Assembly: GCA_956465555.1 (NCBI GenBank)
Contig: OY101115.1
Coordinates: 4,440,120 to 4,504,119 of the forward strand
Source: Nitzschia sp. pyKryTriq1
Lineage: Eukaryota > Bacillariophyta > Bacillariophyceae > Bacillariales > Bacillariaceae
Reading direction: 5' to 3'
Length of the DNA stretch: 64,000 nucleotides
The notes below the pieces were generated by a model. The model was not told where the DNA came from, did no database searches, and was given only the letters and a program-made list of their open reading frames with translations. The first letter of the stretch is position 1. Every line of letters starts with the position of its first letter. This document shows, one piece after another, positions 10,901 through 22,613 of this stretch. A program made the position numbers and the translations under genes.

Positions 10901-11514
10901 GGCCCATCGAATTTGGTTCCAGTGTTTCCCGAGAAGGTCACAACATTTGCTCCTCGTCCTGAAAAATCCACAGAATTGCGGAATGATGCCGTATGATTAA
11001 AGATCGTATCATTCTTGAACAGCACAGTATTGTTAAATATCGTCTCGTTCTTGAAGATCACACCTTCCTCAAACGTAGCATTTCCAAGCACATCAAGTCC
11101 ATGATCTGTCAAAAGCAAAGCGGCGATCACACGCAGCCATAGTGAGACTACAATAAAAACAAGCAGAACAAAGTACGCGACACATCAGGTTCTTGACGGG
11201 TAATCAATTTGCTTACCAGCCGTGAGATGATAGTTGACGCGGCAGGTTGGGGTTCCTGTTTCGTTGAAGAAGGTCAAATAGCATTCCTCGTCCGTGGCAA
11301 GGATTCGATTTGTACTAGCTACGCGAGTCTCGAGGCTCTCAATGAGCTCCTGTTGCCGTTCCACCTTGGTTTCAAGAGCTTCCATGCGTTTCAACAGGGC
11401 AGTGATATCATCGTCATGATTCTCAGGATGGCGGAAGGTCGATCCCAAGACGCCGCCCACGGGGCCGAAACTCAAGATGAGAAGCGCTAGCAGTAGTATG
11501 TTCCAAACAATCAT
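7990..11514 (-). CDS. Secreted beta-strand-repeat surface protein with tandem 83-aa repeats
   Basis: Six exons on the minus strand: 11514-11217, 11105-10809, 10717-10676, 10592-10575, 10491-10280 and 10173-7990, giving 1016 aa. All joins keep the frame. The first four introns are phase 1, with donors GTAAGC, GTGAGT, GTAAGC and GTAGGT; the last is phase 0 (GTGCGT) with a CTAAC branch-like site. Exon 4 is only 18 nt. Residues 1-25 form a signal peptide or signal anchor (WNILLLALLILSFGPVGGV). A short coiled coil (about 40-70) follows, then N-glycosylation-rich strands of the form F-x-N-x-T-x-F. The last exon encodes Gly/Ala/Ser/Thr/Val-rich strands and three nearly identical 83-aa units. The pattern suggests an extracellular beta-solenoid, perhaps an adhesin or wall protein. 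No named family was recognised. The C-terminus has no obvious anchor. Confidence 0.75.
8565..9330 (-). repeat. Tandem 249-bp coding repeat (about three units)
   Basis: The same sequence recurs at exactly 249-bp spacing; for example, the GCATTCACCACGGCATCAGG block starts at 8762, 9011 and 9260. Each unit encodes 83 residues of the surface protein and differs from the others at only a few positions. Copies this similar imply recent unequal crossing-over or gene conversion. Confidence 0.9.
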
Positions 11515-13440
11515 GATGATGAAATATCTGATTTCGCAATTGCCAGAAGGGATGCAGGCTGCTCTAACAACAGTTCCAGTACCGCAGTTTTGTAGGCACA
11601 CCAAGAGCCGATGACAATAATCTAGGTGCACCTGTGGCAGCAGCAGCAGTTGTTAACTTGTTTTGGAGACTTTTGAAGATATCAATGTCGGTGTAGTTTT
11701 CGTTGTATTTGTAACCGTAGGCGAGTGTAGATGTCGTTGTAGGTGCAAATGCAAATGGAGTAGACTTCTCTTTCGAAATATCGTTAGTCCTCACCGACCG
11801 ACGAAGCATGTGTTTGTACCTGTGTGATTCTGGAATTTTCTTTTCGCGGCAACAACATGAAAATGGCGTGTGGCTGCATAACTTTGATCAAGCTTTGATG
11901 AATCTTGTGGATTTTGAGATCTTGCCTCCGATACCTTATCCTGAACGTCGACTTTTAACCTTTGATAACGTTCCATTTTCAAAATGAAATTGCCCCGGAC
12001 ATGAATGTCACGCTCTGTCTGTCTAATTAGTGAGTCGTGACGATGTGTCAATATCTATGCCATGTTCAGCGTTATGTATAAAAATCATTATACCGCTACA
12101 TGACGCTGAACTCAACATCCATGATCTTATGCCGAATTACTGATTCCGAGCCCCGTGTAAGTTGCGTTCAACCATACTGTACATGGTACCGCGGTACCAG
12201 GTACTTGTACAGCAGTCAAGGCAGGTCGAAGAAAGTTCCTTCAGTTTGTTTCGCACGACAAGCGCGTTGTTCGCAAGTGCTGGTGCTTTATTATGTCCTC
12301 GGTCTGGGTTTTCCACCACATCAAGTCGCTAGTACCAGACCACCGTGATGATGATCGCCAACGAAGCAGCACGCACTTACTACTACTAGTAGTAGACTAC
12401 TTTGTTGAGGCATCATTCAAAAAGGAATGCGCCGAGGATCATGTACCGGTAGTAGTAGTACCGGTAGGGACCAGCACCACCACCAGCCAGCAGCACGCTT
12501 TCGGTAGATCCCTGAACGGATCGTGCTGCGATACCGATGAAGTTTGAATCTTGTTGTTCTTCGTCTGCTGTTGATCGTTCTCGTCTCAGGCAGCACTCTC
12601 CTCCTCGTCCTCCTCTCCTCCAGTCTCTACTACCAGCACTACACCAATACGTAGTAGGAGGAGAGGAGAGTACGTATACTAATGTACTATGAGTATGTAC
12701 TAGTAGGTAGTAGTAGTACCAGATCATAATAATATCATTAGTACCTGGTACTATCGATTTGACTAGACAGATAGAAACAACAACAACAACAACAACAACC
12801 TCTACTTGCACCGTATACCGTAGTAGTAGGACTCTACCTCTAGAGTACTACAGAGTAGTAGAGTACTATGTTGTGTTATTATCAAGAACCGCAGCGCCCA
12901 CAAGAAGACTGAACAGCATGCATGAATCAATCCATCATCACCATCATCATCATCATCATCATCGAACGAGTGGGGACGGCCACGCCTGAATATTGACCAC
13001 TTCGACTACTGACAGTCTGATCGTTGATAGACGGATGGAGGACAGGCGAGACCATCATCCATCAAGCAATCATCAATTATTATCACTGCACTGCTGGCGC
13101 GCGGAACCGCCGGCCTCGCTCGCATTCCATCCGTTGAGATCTTTTCACGTAGAACTTGTACTGTACTCGTACCGTATGTAGCAACACAGCAACGACCGAC
13201 CGGAGCAGGTGACAATGGCGGTACTGTAATTGTAGTCCGGAGGCAGACCGGAAGCAACGCGCAGCTTTGGAGTAGTATACTCGTACTCGTACTCGTACCT
13301 GGAACTTGTACATTGTTGCTGTCCTTGTTGCTCTTGCTCTTGCTCTTGGTATTGTTGTCGACTCTTGTCTCTCCAAAGCAAAACTACAACAACCACAACC
13401 ACGGCCACAGCAACGACATCCATCCATCCATCCATCCATC
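11515..13440. other. Divergent intergenic region with microsatellites
   Basis: This region lies between the surface-protein gene (-) and Sec6 (+) and probably holds both promoters. It contains an (ACA)n run near 12778-12800, a (CAT)n run near 12935-12963, CTCGTA repeats near 13276-13300 and a CCAT run just before the Sec6 start. No convincing gene was seen in any frame. Confidence 0.45.
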
Positions 13441-16400
13441 ATGGCAGACGCCAACAACAACAACAACAATGCCAACAATCCCTTTGATTTTGATGTCGAC
13501 TTTGACAAAGTCCAACGACGTCGCGATCAATATTTGGCCAAAAAGCAAGAAGCGGAACGCAAGAAGGAACTCTTGTTGAGTGGAATGGACGCAGATGACG
13601 ATATTTACAACAACAACAACAACAACAACAATAGTCATCTATATGCTCAACAGCAAAGAGGATTTCAAGGACTCAAGAACAACTGGTTTGGAGCCAATGC
13701 TCGAAATAATCAACAAGTAGGTGCCAACGGAGAACCCTTGGAGATTTTATATGGTGGCAAACGAGTCACGCAATGGCCATACGATGATTTCCATACCGTG
13801 CAACAACAATTCTATGTGCAACTCCACGATTTGGAAATGAAAAAACAACAGCAGCAGCAGCAGCAGCAGCAAAGCAATAGTAGTAGTCGTGGTGGTGGTA
13901 GTAGTAGTAATGAACGAAAGGACGATCATTATGAGGATGACAGCACTGCGGCTAACTCACGAGCAGCAACTACAGCAGCAGCAGCAGCCACGCAGCAGTT
14001 GCAACGACCTCCGGATCCACCGGATATTCCTACCGCGGTCCGGAATTTGGCCTTGACGGATTTTGAACGCAAAGCCGAAGAACGTGCGATTGGAATCGTC
14101 GGAACTTGGTTGTTTGATTGTGGATTGATTGATGAATTGTTGGTTCATGGTGGCATGACTAGCATGACTAACAATCTTGCGACTTCTACTAGAAAGAAGA
14201 ACCATGGCGATGATGATGATGATGATGACGACACGGAAGATGTCGTCACGATTGCCACCGTCTCGCAAGAAGGGATTGAAATTGGACCCATGGCAGGATT
14301 TCCCATTGAAGGACCATCCAAAATGGACAAGGAAATGGCCAAACTCAAGGCGACCAGTCAACGCACCTTGGCCTTGATCAATGCGAGATTGAACGATGGT
14401 GTCGCGGCATCCGGTGCCGAAGTCCAAGAATTGGTCAATGCCGTCAATTCGACCAAGGATGATCTAGGACGGTTGCGAGAACTCTCGACCTACATCTCCA
14501 ACATTAGTCATAACAACAGCAATAATAATAATAATGCTGGTGGTATTGGTGAAGATGGAGGCGCCTTCGCTTCGTCTTCTGGAGAACGACGTCAAAAATT
14601 CATGCTCACCCGGTATCCCAAATTGAAAAAGGCGATCAATGCTCGACGCAATTTGGCACGTTGTTTTCGAGAACTCGACTTTTATAGTCAAATTCCCATC
14701 ACATGCGATCGATTGCGAGATGATTTGCACAGCGCCGAATGGACCGAAGAGGAATGGAATTCCTTGCGAGATGTGTCACGAGAACATGTCGAATTGGAAA
14801 TTTTCTTGGTCGAAGCCGAAGCGGGAATGAAAAAACGAATCGATGAAGAAGCCAAAGATAACAACAGAACCAATGAACCACGTTCCAGAAATGAAGCAGC
14901 AGGAGCAGTGGAACCTTCCAAATCACGATCATCCTACATGCCCAGTGCCGGCAAATTGCCACACAACTACGAAGAAGTCGATCACTTTCTTCATGAACAT
15001 GTCAAGAATGTATGGGAATTGGGAGATGAAATTCGTTTGAGGATTCGAAGTGGCATTGGAACTGCCTTTGAATTGGCCATGAATAATCCTGCCGCCATGG
15101 TGGCACTCGTCGAAGCGGTCGAAGTATATGAGACCGCGGCGGAAGAATACAAGACGGTCCATGGAGAAGAAGCTGGGGGACATTCGTCCAATTCACTCAG
15201 GTTTACGGATATGAGAGCGTCGGCGTTGAAACAAATTTATCAAGATTTTGAATTGCGAGGATTGGAAGTCTTTCGGGAAGTTCATGAAAGTGTAAGTAGT
15301 TGACTAACTGGTCGTGGTGTCACTGACTGACTGACTGTGTGTTTGGAGGATGCGATTGTATCACCTGTATTGTATTCAACCCAACACATGGACGACAACT
15401 TACTCACTCATTCGCTCGCCCAATGCACTATATCCCACATGCTCGCGCATCGTATTATTGTTATTTTTATATAGGCTGGACTCGACGAAGAAGAAGACGA
15501 AGAGGCTGCGGCCAATGCCCACTTCTCGGCCGTCTTGAGGGCGTGTAATCATTTGACATCGGAAATTTCCTTTGTGCAAAATCAAATGAGTCCGTGCTTT
15601 CCATCCCATTGGGCTCTGGAAATGTTGTGGAGTACTTGTGTCGCTCATATTTCGAGCAAACAAATCTTGGAGCAAATTGGAGGCACCGAAGGACACAAGC
15701 TTCCAGATCTTACAGTCACGCAATTGTTGGATTTGGTCGCTTGGGTGGAAAACTTTCGAGAAACGATTGAAGAATCCTTTCCGAATATTGGACAACATAC
15801 GTCCCAAAAGACGTACTTTGATGAAAAGCCGGATTTGTTGCAAGAAGATAACAAACAAATCGATATGGATGTAGCCAAGGATTCCTTGGCGTGGGCCAAT
15901 AATATGCTGTGGGAAGTCCATGATTTGGCCAAGGATGAATTCTTGTTTCGCACCAAGGAACAAACGGATGAGTGGTTGGATAATGTGTACATGTACGTCG
16001 ATCGATTCTTTTTGTTGTTGGTGACTGGATCTTGTTTGCGGGATGCATCTTGTTTGCGGGATGCATGATCTGCGTGGAATGGATGCTGTCATTGATGGTA
16101 TTGCGTTGTATTGTACCCAAACACCCACTCACTCACTCTCTGACTCACTGACTCACCCGCTCTTGTTCTTCTACTCGTTTCGAAATGTCATAACGGTACA
16201 GTGCCGAGCATACCAAGAGTCAAACTTCCGAGGGACGTCTCATCACCTCCTTGTGCGAAGACGTATATTCGTTGGCAGGTGTGCAACTTCGTACCATTCG
16301 TGAACGTTTGACGCGTCGTTCGGAAGCTTTGGTTCAAGCTGTGGGTGTCATTTTCAAGAATCTCTACGAAAAGCAAATCAACTGTCGCAATACGTTCTTG

Positions 16401-17396
16401 CACGACTTTGAAACCTGCTGCGCTGCGGCCAATGACTTTATTCGCATGAGTGAAAAGTGCGAAGAGATCTTGTCGGATCTAGTGACGGAATGCAATCTCA
16501 CTCCGGAAGCATCGGACGTACTCGATGAGCAATCGGCCGTTCTTTTGGGTCTCTACAGCAACGATGCAGTCTTTGCGGCGCAAAAGGTGCATCTCTACAT
16601 CTTTGAACCCATTGAAGAAGCCATTGGCGAGGAATTATTTGGGGAAGAATGGCTGAATGAGCTGACCAACAATGAATTGGCCTTGACTTTAGTCCGCACA
16701 ATGGAAGATTTCATGGGCGATTTGGAGATATTCTTGGATGAACTCATGGTGGGAAAGACACTCGACGCCTTGGTCACTGCGACGGTGAACTTTTATCTCA
16801 AAACCATGTTGCTCCGAAGTCACAGCTTCAACAGTAACAAGAAGCCGTTCTGGTCCAACAACCAGCGGGCCTTGGATCGCATTCGTGGCGATATCAATGT
16901 CATGAAGGAGTACTTTGAAAGTTTGGCTCCCTCGTATCCGTCTTTGGGACGTTGTATCGAAAGCGAATTTGAAGTCCTCGATACCATCCATGAGCTCTTG
17001 TCGATTGCCGCGGAGGTCTCTCGATCGACGGATCGGGACTTTGTTATTTTCTTGCAAAAGCGAGTGAAAAATCTTGCCATTACCAAACTGGTGGTGGGAG
17101 ATTTGTGGCACTTGGTCAAGCCTCAAGATGAAAAGGCAATTTACGAGCTGGTCGAGTCCATGGAAGAAGAAATGGCCGCCGTGGCTCCGAACGACGAGAC
17201 AGCCGTCGATGTCGCACTTGCTCGGCAAACGGTTCCTGGTTTGCGTTTGGATCAAGAATTGGCCAAGTTGTGCGACATGAGCAAGCGCAGCCGTCCGGGC
17301 CTCAAGAGGAGTGCCATGGACCAAGGAGAGGCAGTATTGAGTCGATGGCGACAAACATTCGGCAATCTGGTCGAGGAAGTCAGAGGGGAGCAGTAG
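13441..17396 (+). CDS. SEC6: Exocyst complex subunit Sec6 (EXOC3)
   Basis: Three exons, 13441-15291, 15475-15992 and 16202-17396, give 1187 aa. Junctions: AGT|GTAAGT to ATATAG|GCT (phase 0), and AT|GTACGT to ACAG|T (phase 2). The second join gives WLDNVYIAEHTKSQTSEGRLITSLCEDV in pieces that fit the Sec6 core. Helical Sec6 segments are recognisable: a coiled-coil part near 280-340, LPDLTVTQLLDLVAWVENFRE, FLHDFETCCAAANDF and VRTMEDFMGDLEIFLDEL. The C-terminal DFVIFLQKRVKNLAITKLVVGDLWHL fits the family end. Sec6 tethers secretory vesicles to the plasma membrane as part of the octameric exocyst. The protein is about 400 residues longer than usual because of an N-terminal region rich in Asn, Gln, Ser and Asp runs. 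I chose ATG 13441 as the first good ATG. Confidence 0.82.
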
Positions 17397-17458
17397 ATAC
17401 AAAAATTACTCATAAAAGCTAACCCCAGCATTAATTTATGTCCCGAAATCTACATCCA

Positions 17459-18045
17459 CTACCAGAAGAACAGACTGGCAAGACCGAACGAAAGTAGGAT
17501 CGAGGAAACGTTGGGGCTACCTGCTGCCGAACTTTTGGGTACCGGTTTGGGGGGATCCACACAATTGTAATCGAAACCGATCAAGCCCTCGGTGAACATG
17601 ACCTTCTCAATGTTGCCATTCAAGGCACCGCATCCGCTACAAATGAGGCGGCGCCTGCGTTAGCAGCTTGGGCACCTTCAGCCGTCTCGAAGACATTGAA
17701 AAAGAAGATCTTGTCCGTTCCTGTGACAATGCTACCGCCATACTCCAGGAATCCATCTTTACTCTGGATGATGGGAGTGTAGCCATTCTCGAACTCGTCG
17801 GCAACAACCCGGATAGTGAAGTTCGAGTCGTCTGTAAGTTTCCACAAACGAGTCGTCGACAGATAGTTGCCTACATTGAAGCATTCACACACGGTAGTGT
17901 GCGCGGGGATTTTGCGCGATAATAATTTCAGCCGTACTCGTATGTTAGGGAGTTCGCGACTGCCGTGCGCCATATTTTTATGGCCGCATCTTTCGCCCCG
18001 CCGCTTCCCACAATCTACAATGATATGTTCCGTCATTGTTCTCAT
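17459..18045 (-). pseudogene. Possible broken gene for a secreted, GPI-anchored-like protein
   Basis: On the minus strand the frame ending at 17620 reads like real protein (FENGYTPIIQSKDGFLEYGG, then VFETAEGAQAANAGAA). Immediately downstream a different frame continues with LNGNIEKVMFTEGLIGFDYN and ends at 17459 in a Ser-rich stretch plus a hydrophobic tail (ILLSFGLASLFFW). That tail resembles a GPI-anchor signal. The two parts are in different frames, and I found no splice pair that joins them. Either a frameshift has broken the gene or an intron escaped me. No start codon is convincing. The family is unknown. Confidence 0.35.
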
Positions 18046-18353
18046 TCTTGAGATGCTCTACTGTACTTATATTGCCTTCTACCGGTACAAAATACGAAAC
18101 CTGGTATCATTGTCGGTTACTACTAAAGCTATGAGAGATAGTGAGGATGATGCATGAGGTGTCGGCGTTACTGTCTATGCACCCACCGTCCCCACATTCA
18201 TCAGTATTTGTGATGAATTCGCTGAGTGGTGGCACACGACGACTGGCGAAGTCCTTGACCGTACGCACGTTCTTCCTATCCTGCATGCTCTGCGGGGTCA
18301 TCCGGAAGCTGAACGCTTGCGGGAGATCCATATTACCATAATCCTTGCGACGG
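18046..18353. other. Intergenic, no supported gene
   Basis: A minus-strand open frame here is about 100 codons long but has no recognisable motif. It overlaps the start of the duplicated symporter segment. Confidence 0.35.
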
Positions 18354-21300
18354 TTAGCTGGTACTGTATTAGTGGAAGAAAAGTATACACGCCGAGACAA
18401 TCATTTTCAGACCATGAAATCCTATTGCATTATATAATTTTATACATCAGTAAACAATCGTACAGTAATATTCGTGGGAATATTGATCAAACCTTCGGAG
18501 ACAACAAATGTTCCTGTTCCTCTTCTTCCTCCTCTGACGCACGTCCGGATTCCTTTACCATGGGCATGGATAGTTCCAATCCGCTCAATCGACGAGACGA
18601 CTGCATGGCCAAGGCCGACAGCCTGCGCTGATTGGGCGTGGGAACAAACTCTTTCTTTTCCTGGGGTTTTTCCTCCAACAAGCCCAATTCCTGCATGGTT
18701 AGGGCAATGGATGAGCGACGACGAGTGATCAATTCGTTCGTCTCGTCGTACGAAGTACGCTTGTTCATTTCTTCTTTGGTCATTTCCACCAAATCAATAT
18801 CGATACCTTCCTTTGCAATCTTTTCTTCGTCGACCGGGAAGTCGTCGGGCATGCGGAAAATAGCCAACAACAACAAGAACGTCGGCACGAGAGAGAACAT
18901 GATCGCCTTGAAGGCCCACCAGGGCAGACCTCGAACTACCGCGGGGGGATACAAAAAGACATTGCCAGTAGTGTCTTGGGTATCCAGGGGCGGCTCAAGT
19001 CCGGCCGTCAAAGGAGTGATCATGGTCACAATAAAGAACATCATAAAGCACCACCATGGATTGGCGAGGGGCTCATTGACACCCTCCATGGACTTCCAGA
19101 CCAGTTGCGGAGTCAGAGAATGTTGTCCGAACCGAGAAAGTTTGGGGACGTCCCAAGAAGGACGACCGGCGTATAGGAGCTCCATCTCGGTAGAATCGTC
19201 CACCTTCTTCTTTGGGGCAAGGTCGCGAGTGGCCTCGGCTCCCACCACCAGACGGCGAATGCCTTCCAAGAGCCCCATTACGACGAATTGTAGAATGAAT
19301 CCCGTGACACCCGAATCGACGGGCAGCGAGTCGGGAGTGGGCTTGACGTATCCAAAATAGAAGGAAAAACAGTAGATGGTCGCGACGAAAGCACCACCGA
19401 CAATACACCAGGGATGAATGTCAGTCTTTTTGTTGTAGGCAAAGAGTCCCGTCAAAAAGGCGGGAACGGCTTGGGCCGACAGGGCAAACTGAATCGCTCC
19501 TAGATCAGTGATGCCTTGATCCCAAAAGATACCCACCAACAAAGCGATAATCACGGAGAAGAGCGAAACGGCCTTTCCGATAATGGTCACTTCTGTGGTG
19601 CTAGCCGAAGGACGCAAGGGATAAATGATCTCGACGGTTATCAATTGCGAAAGTGCAATGATGAGAGAGTCGGCCGTACTCATGATAGCGGCGAGCGAGG
19701 CCGTGACGGCAATGACTCCAGCACCTAGGGCAAAGCCTCCCAAGCTCATCATTTCTTCCAAAATGGCGGCAAACGGATTGGCAGGGCTGGTGGCATTGCC
19801 AGCCGAATCAGCCAACATCGCTACTCCGACAGTACCCATAAAAATACCCACAAAGGAAGTGAACCACGGGCCAGCGGTCATCACAGCTGTACGTAATTCA
19901 AATCCGGATTACATTGAATTACAATATAAAATCAGATACAAGAAATAAGCATGAGTACATCATACATAATGGCCCATCACAAACATCAAGCGCTTTAGCA
20001 AAAATACTTACCATATCCCCACTTGAGGGATTTGAGGTCCTTGGCAGCATAGGTCCTTTGCACTAGATGGGGAAGAGTAAAGAAGGAAAAGTTGACGACC
20101 GAGAACTGCCAAAACTTCCACTGACTCTCCTTGGACGGGGTTTGGTAAAATTGGGGCTTGGGAAACGTTTCAGGATCCAAGTCCGACCACCCGCCAAAAT
20201 TGCGGACGATGACCGAAGGTACGATGATAAACGATAGTACCATCACAACAGCTTGAATCGCATCGGTTAGAGCAACACTGTTGAGTCCTCCGAGCCACTC
20301 AAAGACGAGGATCAAAAACATAATGATAATGACCGGGTAGGTCGTGTCCGGATCCAATTCAAAGATGGAATTGAACGTTCCCTTGATGGCGATGACTTGC
20401 GCCGCCAGGTAGACGAGGGTGGGAAGGACTTGCAAGAAGAGAATGGTGTACCGCAAGAGCTGCGACTGGTAACGATCAGTGATAAAGTCGACTGGCGACT
20501 GGTGGTTCCGGATCAGAGAAGCTTTGCGAAGACGCATTCCGGTGCCGAAGTATCCAGTGACGATCGCCATAAGGGTGGGGATCCACCGAATCGAAACCCA
20601 TCCCAGTGCGTAGGCTTCGTTCGGGACACCGACCACCGTGTAGCCGGAAAAGAGAGAGGCAAACAGCGTCCCCGCAGTCAACAGAGGCCCAAAATCGCGG
20701 CCTCCTAAATAGTGCGCTGCGAGTTTGTCGCTGACTCCTTGATGCTTCATGTTTTCCATGCGCTTGTACGCCCAGTACGTGGCGCCTGCCAACAACAAAA
20801 AGTAGATGGGGACAGCCACATAGAGTCCTGGAAGGATGGAACGAAGGAAGGAAGGTGCGAGTGCGCCGTGTGTGAGTTCGCTGTTCAGCAGGAAGGACGA
20901 GTTTGCTGGTCATACTGAAGAATATTCTTCAGACACATCTTCGGCGCCGCCCTCTTCTTCTTTCATTTCAATTCACTTACCGGTTCGGTTTTCGGCGGAT
21001 ACCATGGTTGCTGTTGCTTATGTTGATCTCTGAAATAATAATGATGATGATGCTTGTTATTTCGCTTGACTTGTGCTGGTGCTGGGCCGAAAATGAAGTG
21101 GCTGATTGCAGGAAGGGCTGAAGGCAGTGGGGGTGGTGGGAATGCGGAGATTAGATACACTGGCTCAGGCATGTGTTGCAAGTTGTTGCAAGGCGATGTA
21201 TCAAGTTCGTACTACTTGTACGAGTATGGCCGAGAAGCGTGATGTTGGATTTTGGATACCTGCCAGGTGTCTAAGAACTCTGCTGGCTTCTGATGTCTTG

Positions 21301-21380
21301 GTTCGGCGGCGCTGCAGTTCGAATGCTGCATGCAATAAATAATACTGCAGGAATCTTTAGGACGTATTATATATGCCCCC
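18354..21380. repeat. Duplicated segment, copy A (symporter plus flanks)
   Basis: This segment matches 24576-27810 in the same orientation. Shared sequence starts at TAGCTGGTACTGTA on the left. It runs through the whole three-exon symporter gene and its introns, and fades beyond a GAATGCTGCATGCAAT block on the right. Coding parts are almost identical; introns and flanks carry more changes. Confidence 0.85.
18487..21005 (-). CDS. Sodium:solute symporter family transporter, copy A
   Basis: Three exons: 21005-20981, 20827-20012 and 19886-18487, giving 746 aa. Exon 1 is only 25 nt (MVSAENRT + G) with a GTAAGT donor; exon 2 ends in another GTAAGT donor. Both introns are phase 1. The protein has about 12-13 hydrophobic helices with the SSS/SLC5 layout (PF00474). 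Recognisable parts are AAHYLGGRDFGPLLTAGTLF, GLNSVALTDAIQAVVM and the STADSLIIALSQL region of helix 8, which normally forms part of the Na+ site. The long hydrophilic tail (from about residue 640) is Ser/Glu-rich with RRRSSIAL and RRLS phosphosite-like motifs. The substrate cannot be read from the sequence; urea, proline, sugar and other uptake all occur in this family. Confidence 0.85.
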
Positions 21381-22613
21381 TCCGCGAGATTGGAGCACTC
21401 TCTACCTATCGGCTGACGTACAGACTGATAAAGGGTTCCTTTCGGGAATTGGATGATGATTCTATGGATCTAGAGGGCGTAGATGTGGGTTTTCACGGAA
21501 GAAGTTTCTCCAGTGCTGTAGTTTGCGCTTTTTGTCCTCGTGGTGCTGTTTGGCATAGATAGGCAACCACACATTGTAGGTTGCCCAATACCTACCTCAG
21601 GACGCGGAGGGTACTAACCTCTCGTCGTGAGAAACATACCGGGACGCCCAATACCGACCTTGGGGCAAAAGGGGAGACCCTCTGCCACGAGAAACATACC
21701 GGGCCATCACGGGTCTACATCAGACCCCAAGTCCTGGAGTGGACAAACCTCATGTCCATGATCGACATGGCCCGGACTAGAAGCTTCCGGGACCTCAATT
21801 CAGGAACGCGACGGAAACCTCCACGGCCCGATTCCAGCTCCCTTAATCTCATTGGCAGACTGTAACTTGGCCGGAGCACCAGCAATTAAGCAGCTAAGCA
21901 CATGATTGAATACGTCATGCTTTTACGAATTGAACGATGTGATTGGCACTCGCAAGGATGACATCTACAAGCGTCTTTTGAGTTTCTAAAAGTCTTGAGT
22001 GATGACTACCATGTTGCTGTTTTGTGTGTTGCAGAAGATCTGATATGAACTTGTAGAGTGGAGTGAAGACGAAGATTTTAGTGTAGAAGAAGATTTTAGT
22101 AATGAGTAAAGAGAAATTTGCCACCGACAACCAACACCCCACAGACTCCCTAGGTACCGGACTAGACGTCTGTCCTCCCATCAGCATTCAGAAATAATCG
22201 GGCAAAGAAACTTCCGGAAACTTCCACCGGAGAACCTGCGGAGAACATCCTTGCAAGAAACTTCAGAACCCTACGGTAGTCTGAAGGGGTTGATTGTGTG
22301 TGTCGAAAGTACAGTACGTAAGATTGGGTCGTTTTTGTTGTCCGAAAACCAGTAAAACACTGGTAGGCAACGGGGCAAGTCTAACAGGACGCGGCGAGAG
22401 GGAGCAGCCAAACAGAGGTCGGAGCTTCAGCGTCGTCCATCCATCCATCCATCCATCCATCATCCTCATCAGATAGTAGGTTTCGCACTCTCTCTATCTA
22501 TCTACCCATATTGTTGGGTCCACCTCATTATTCGCCTTTTGCATGTAGTCTACTAGTGTCTCAATACGCACAGACTGTATGACGACTGTATTACGTTTCG
22601 AAAGATAAACGCA
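21006..22613. other. Intergenic with an imperfect direct repeat
   Basis: The first 370 bp are the duplicated upstream region of symporter A. Around 21570-21705 a 65-70-bp unit occurs twice: each copy starts CCCAATACC and ends in GAGAAACATACCGGG. No gene is recognisable. A CCAT microsatellite lies at 22437-22461, upstream of PUS10. Confidence 0.45.

Noticed and set aside
12413-12989. Open frames made of Tyr/Val or His/Thr runs
   Set aside because: They are translations of simple repeats in the gap upstream of Sec6; no domain and no plausible gene structure.
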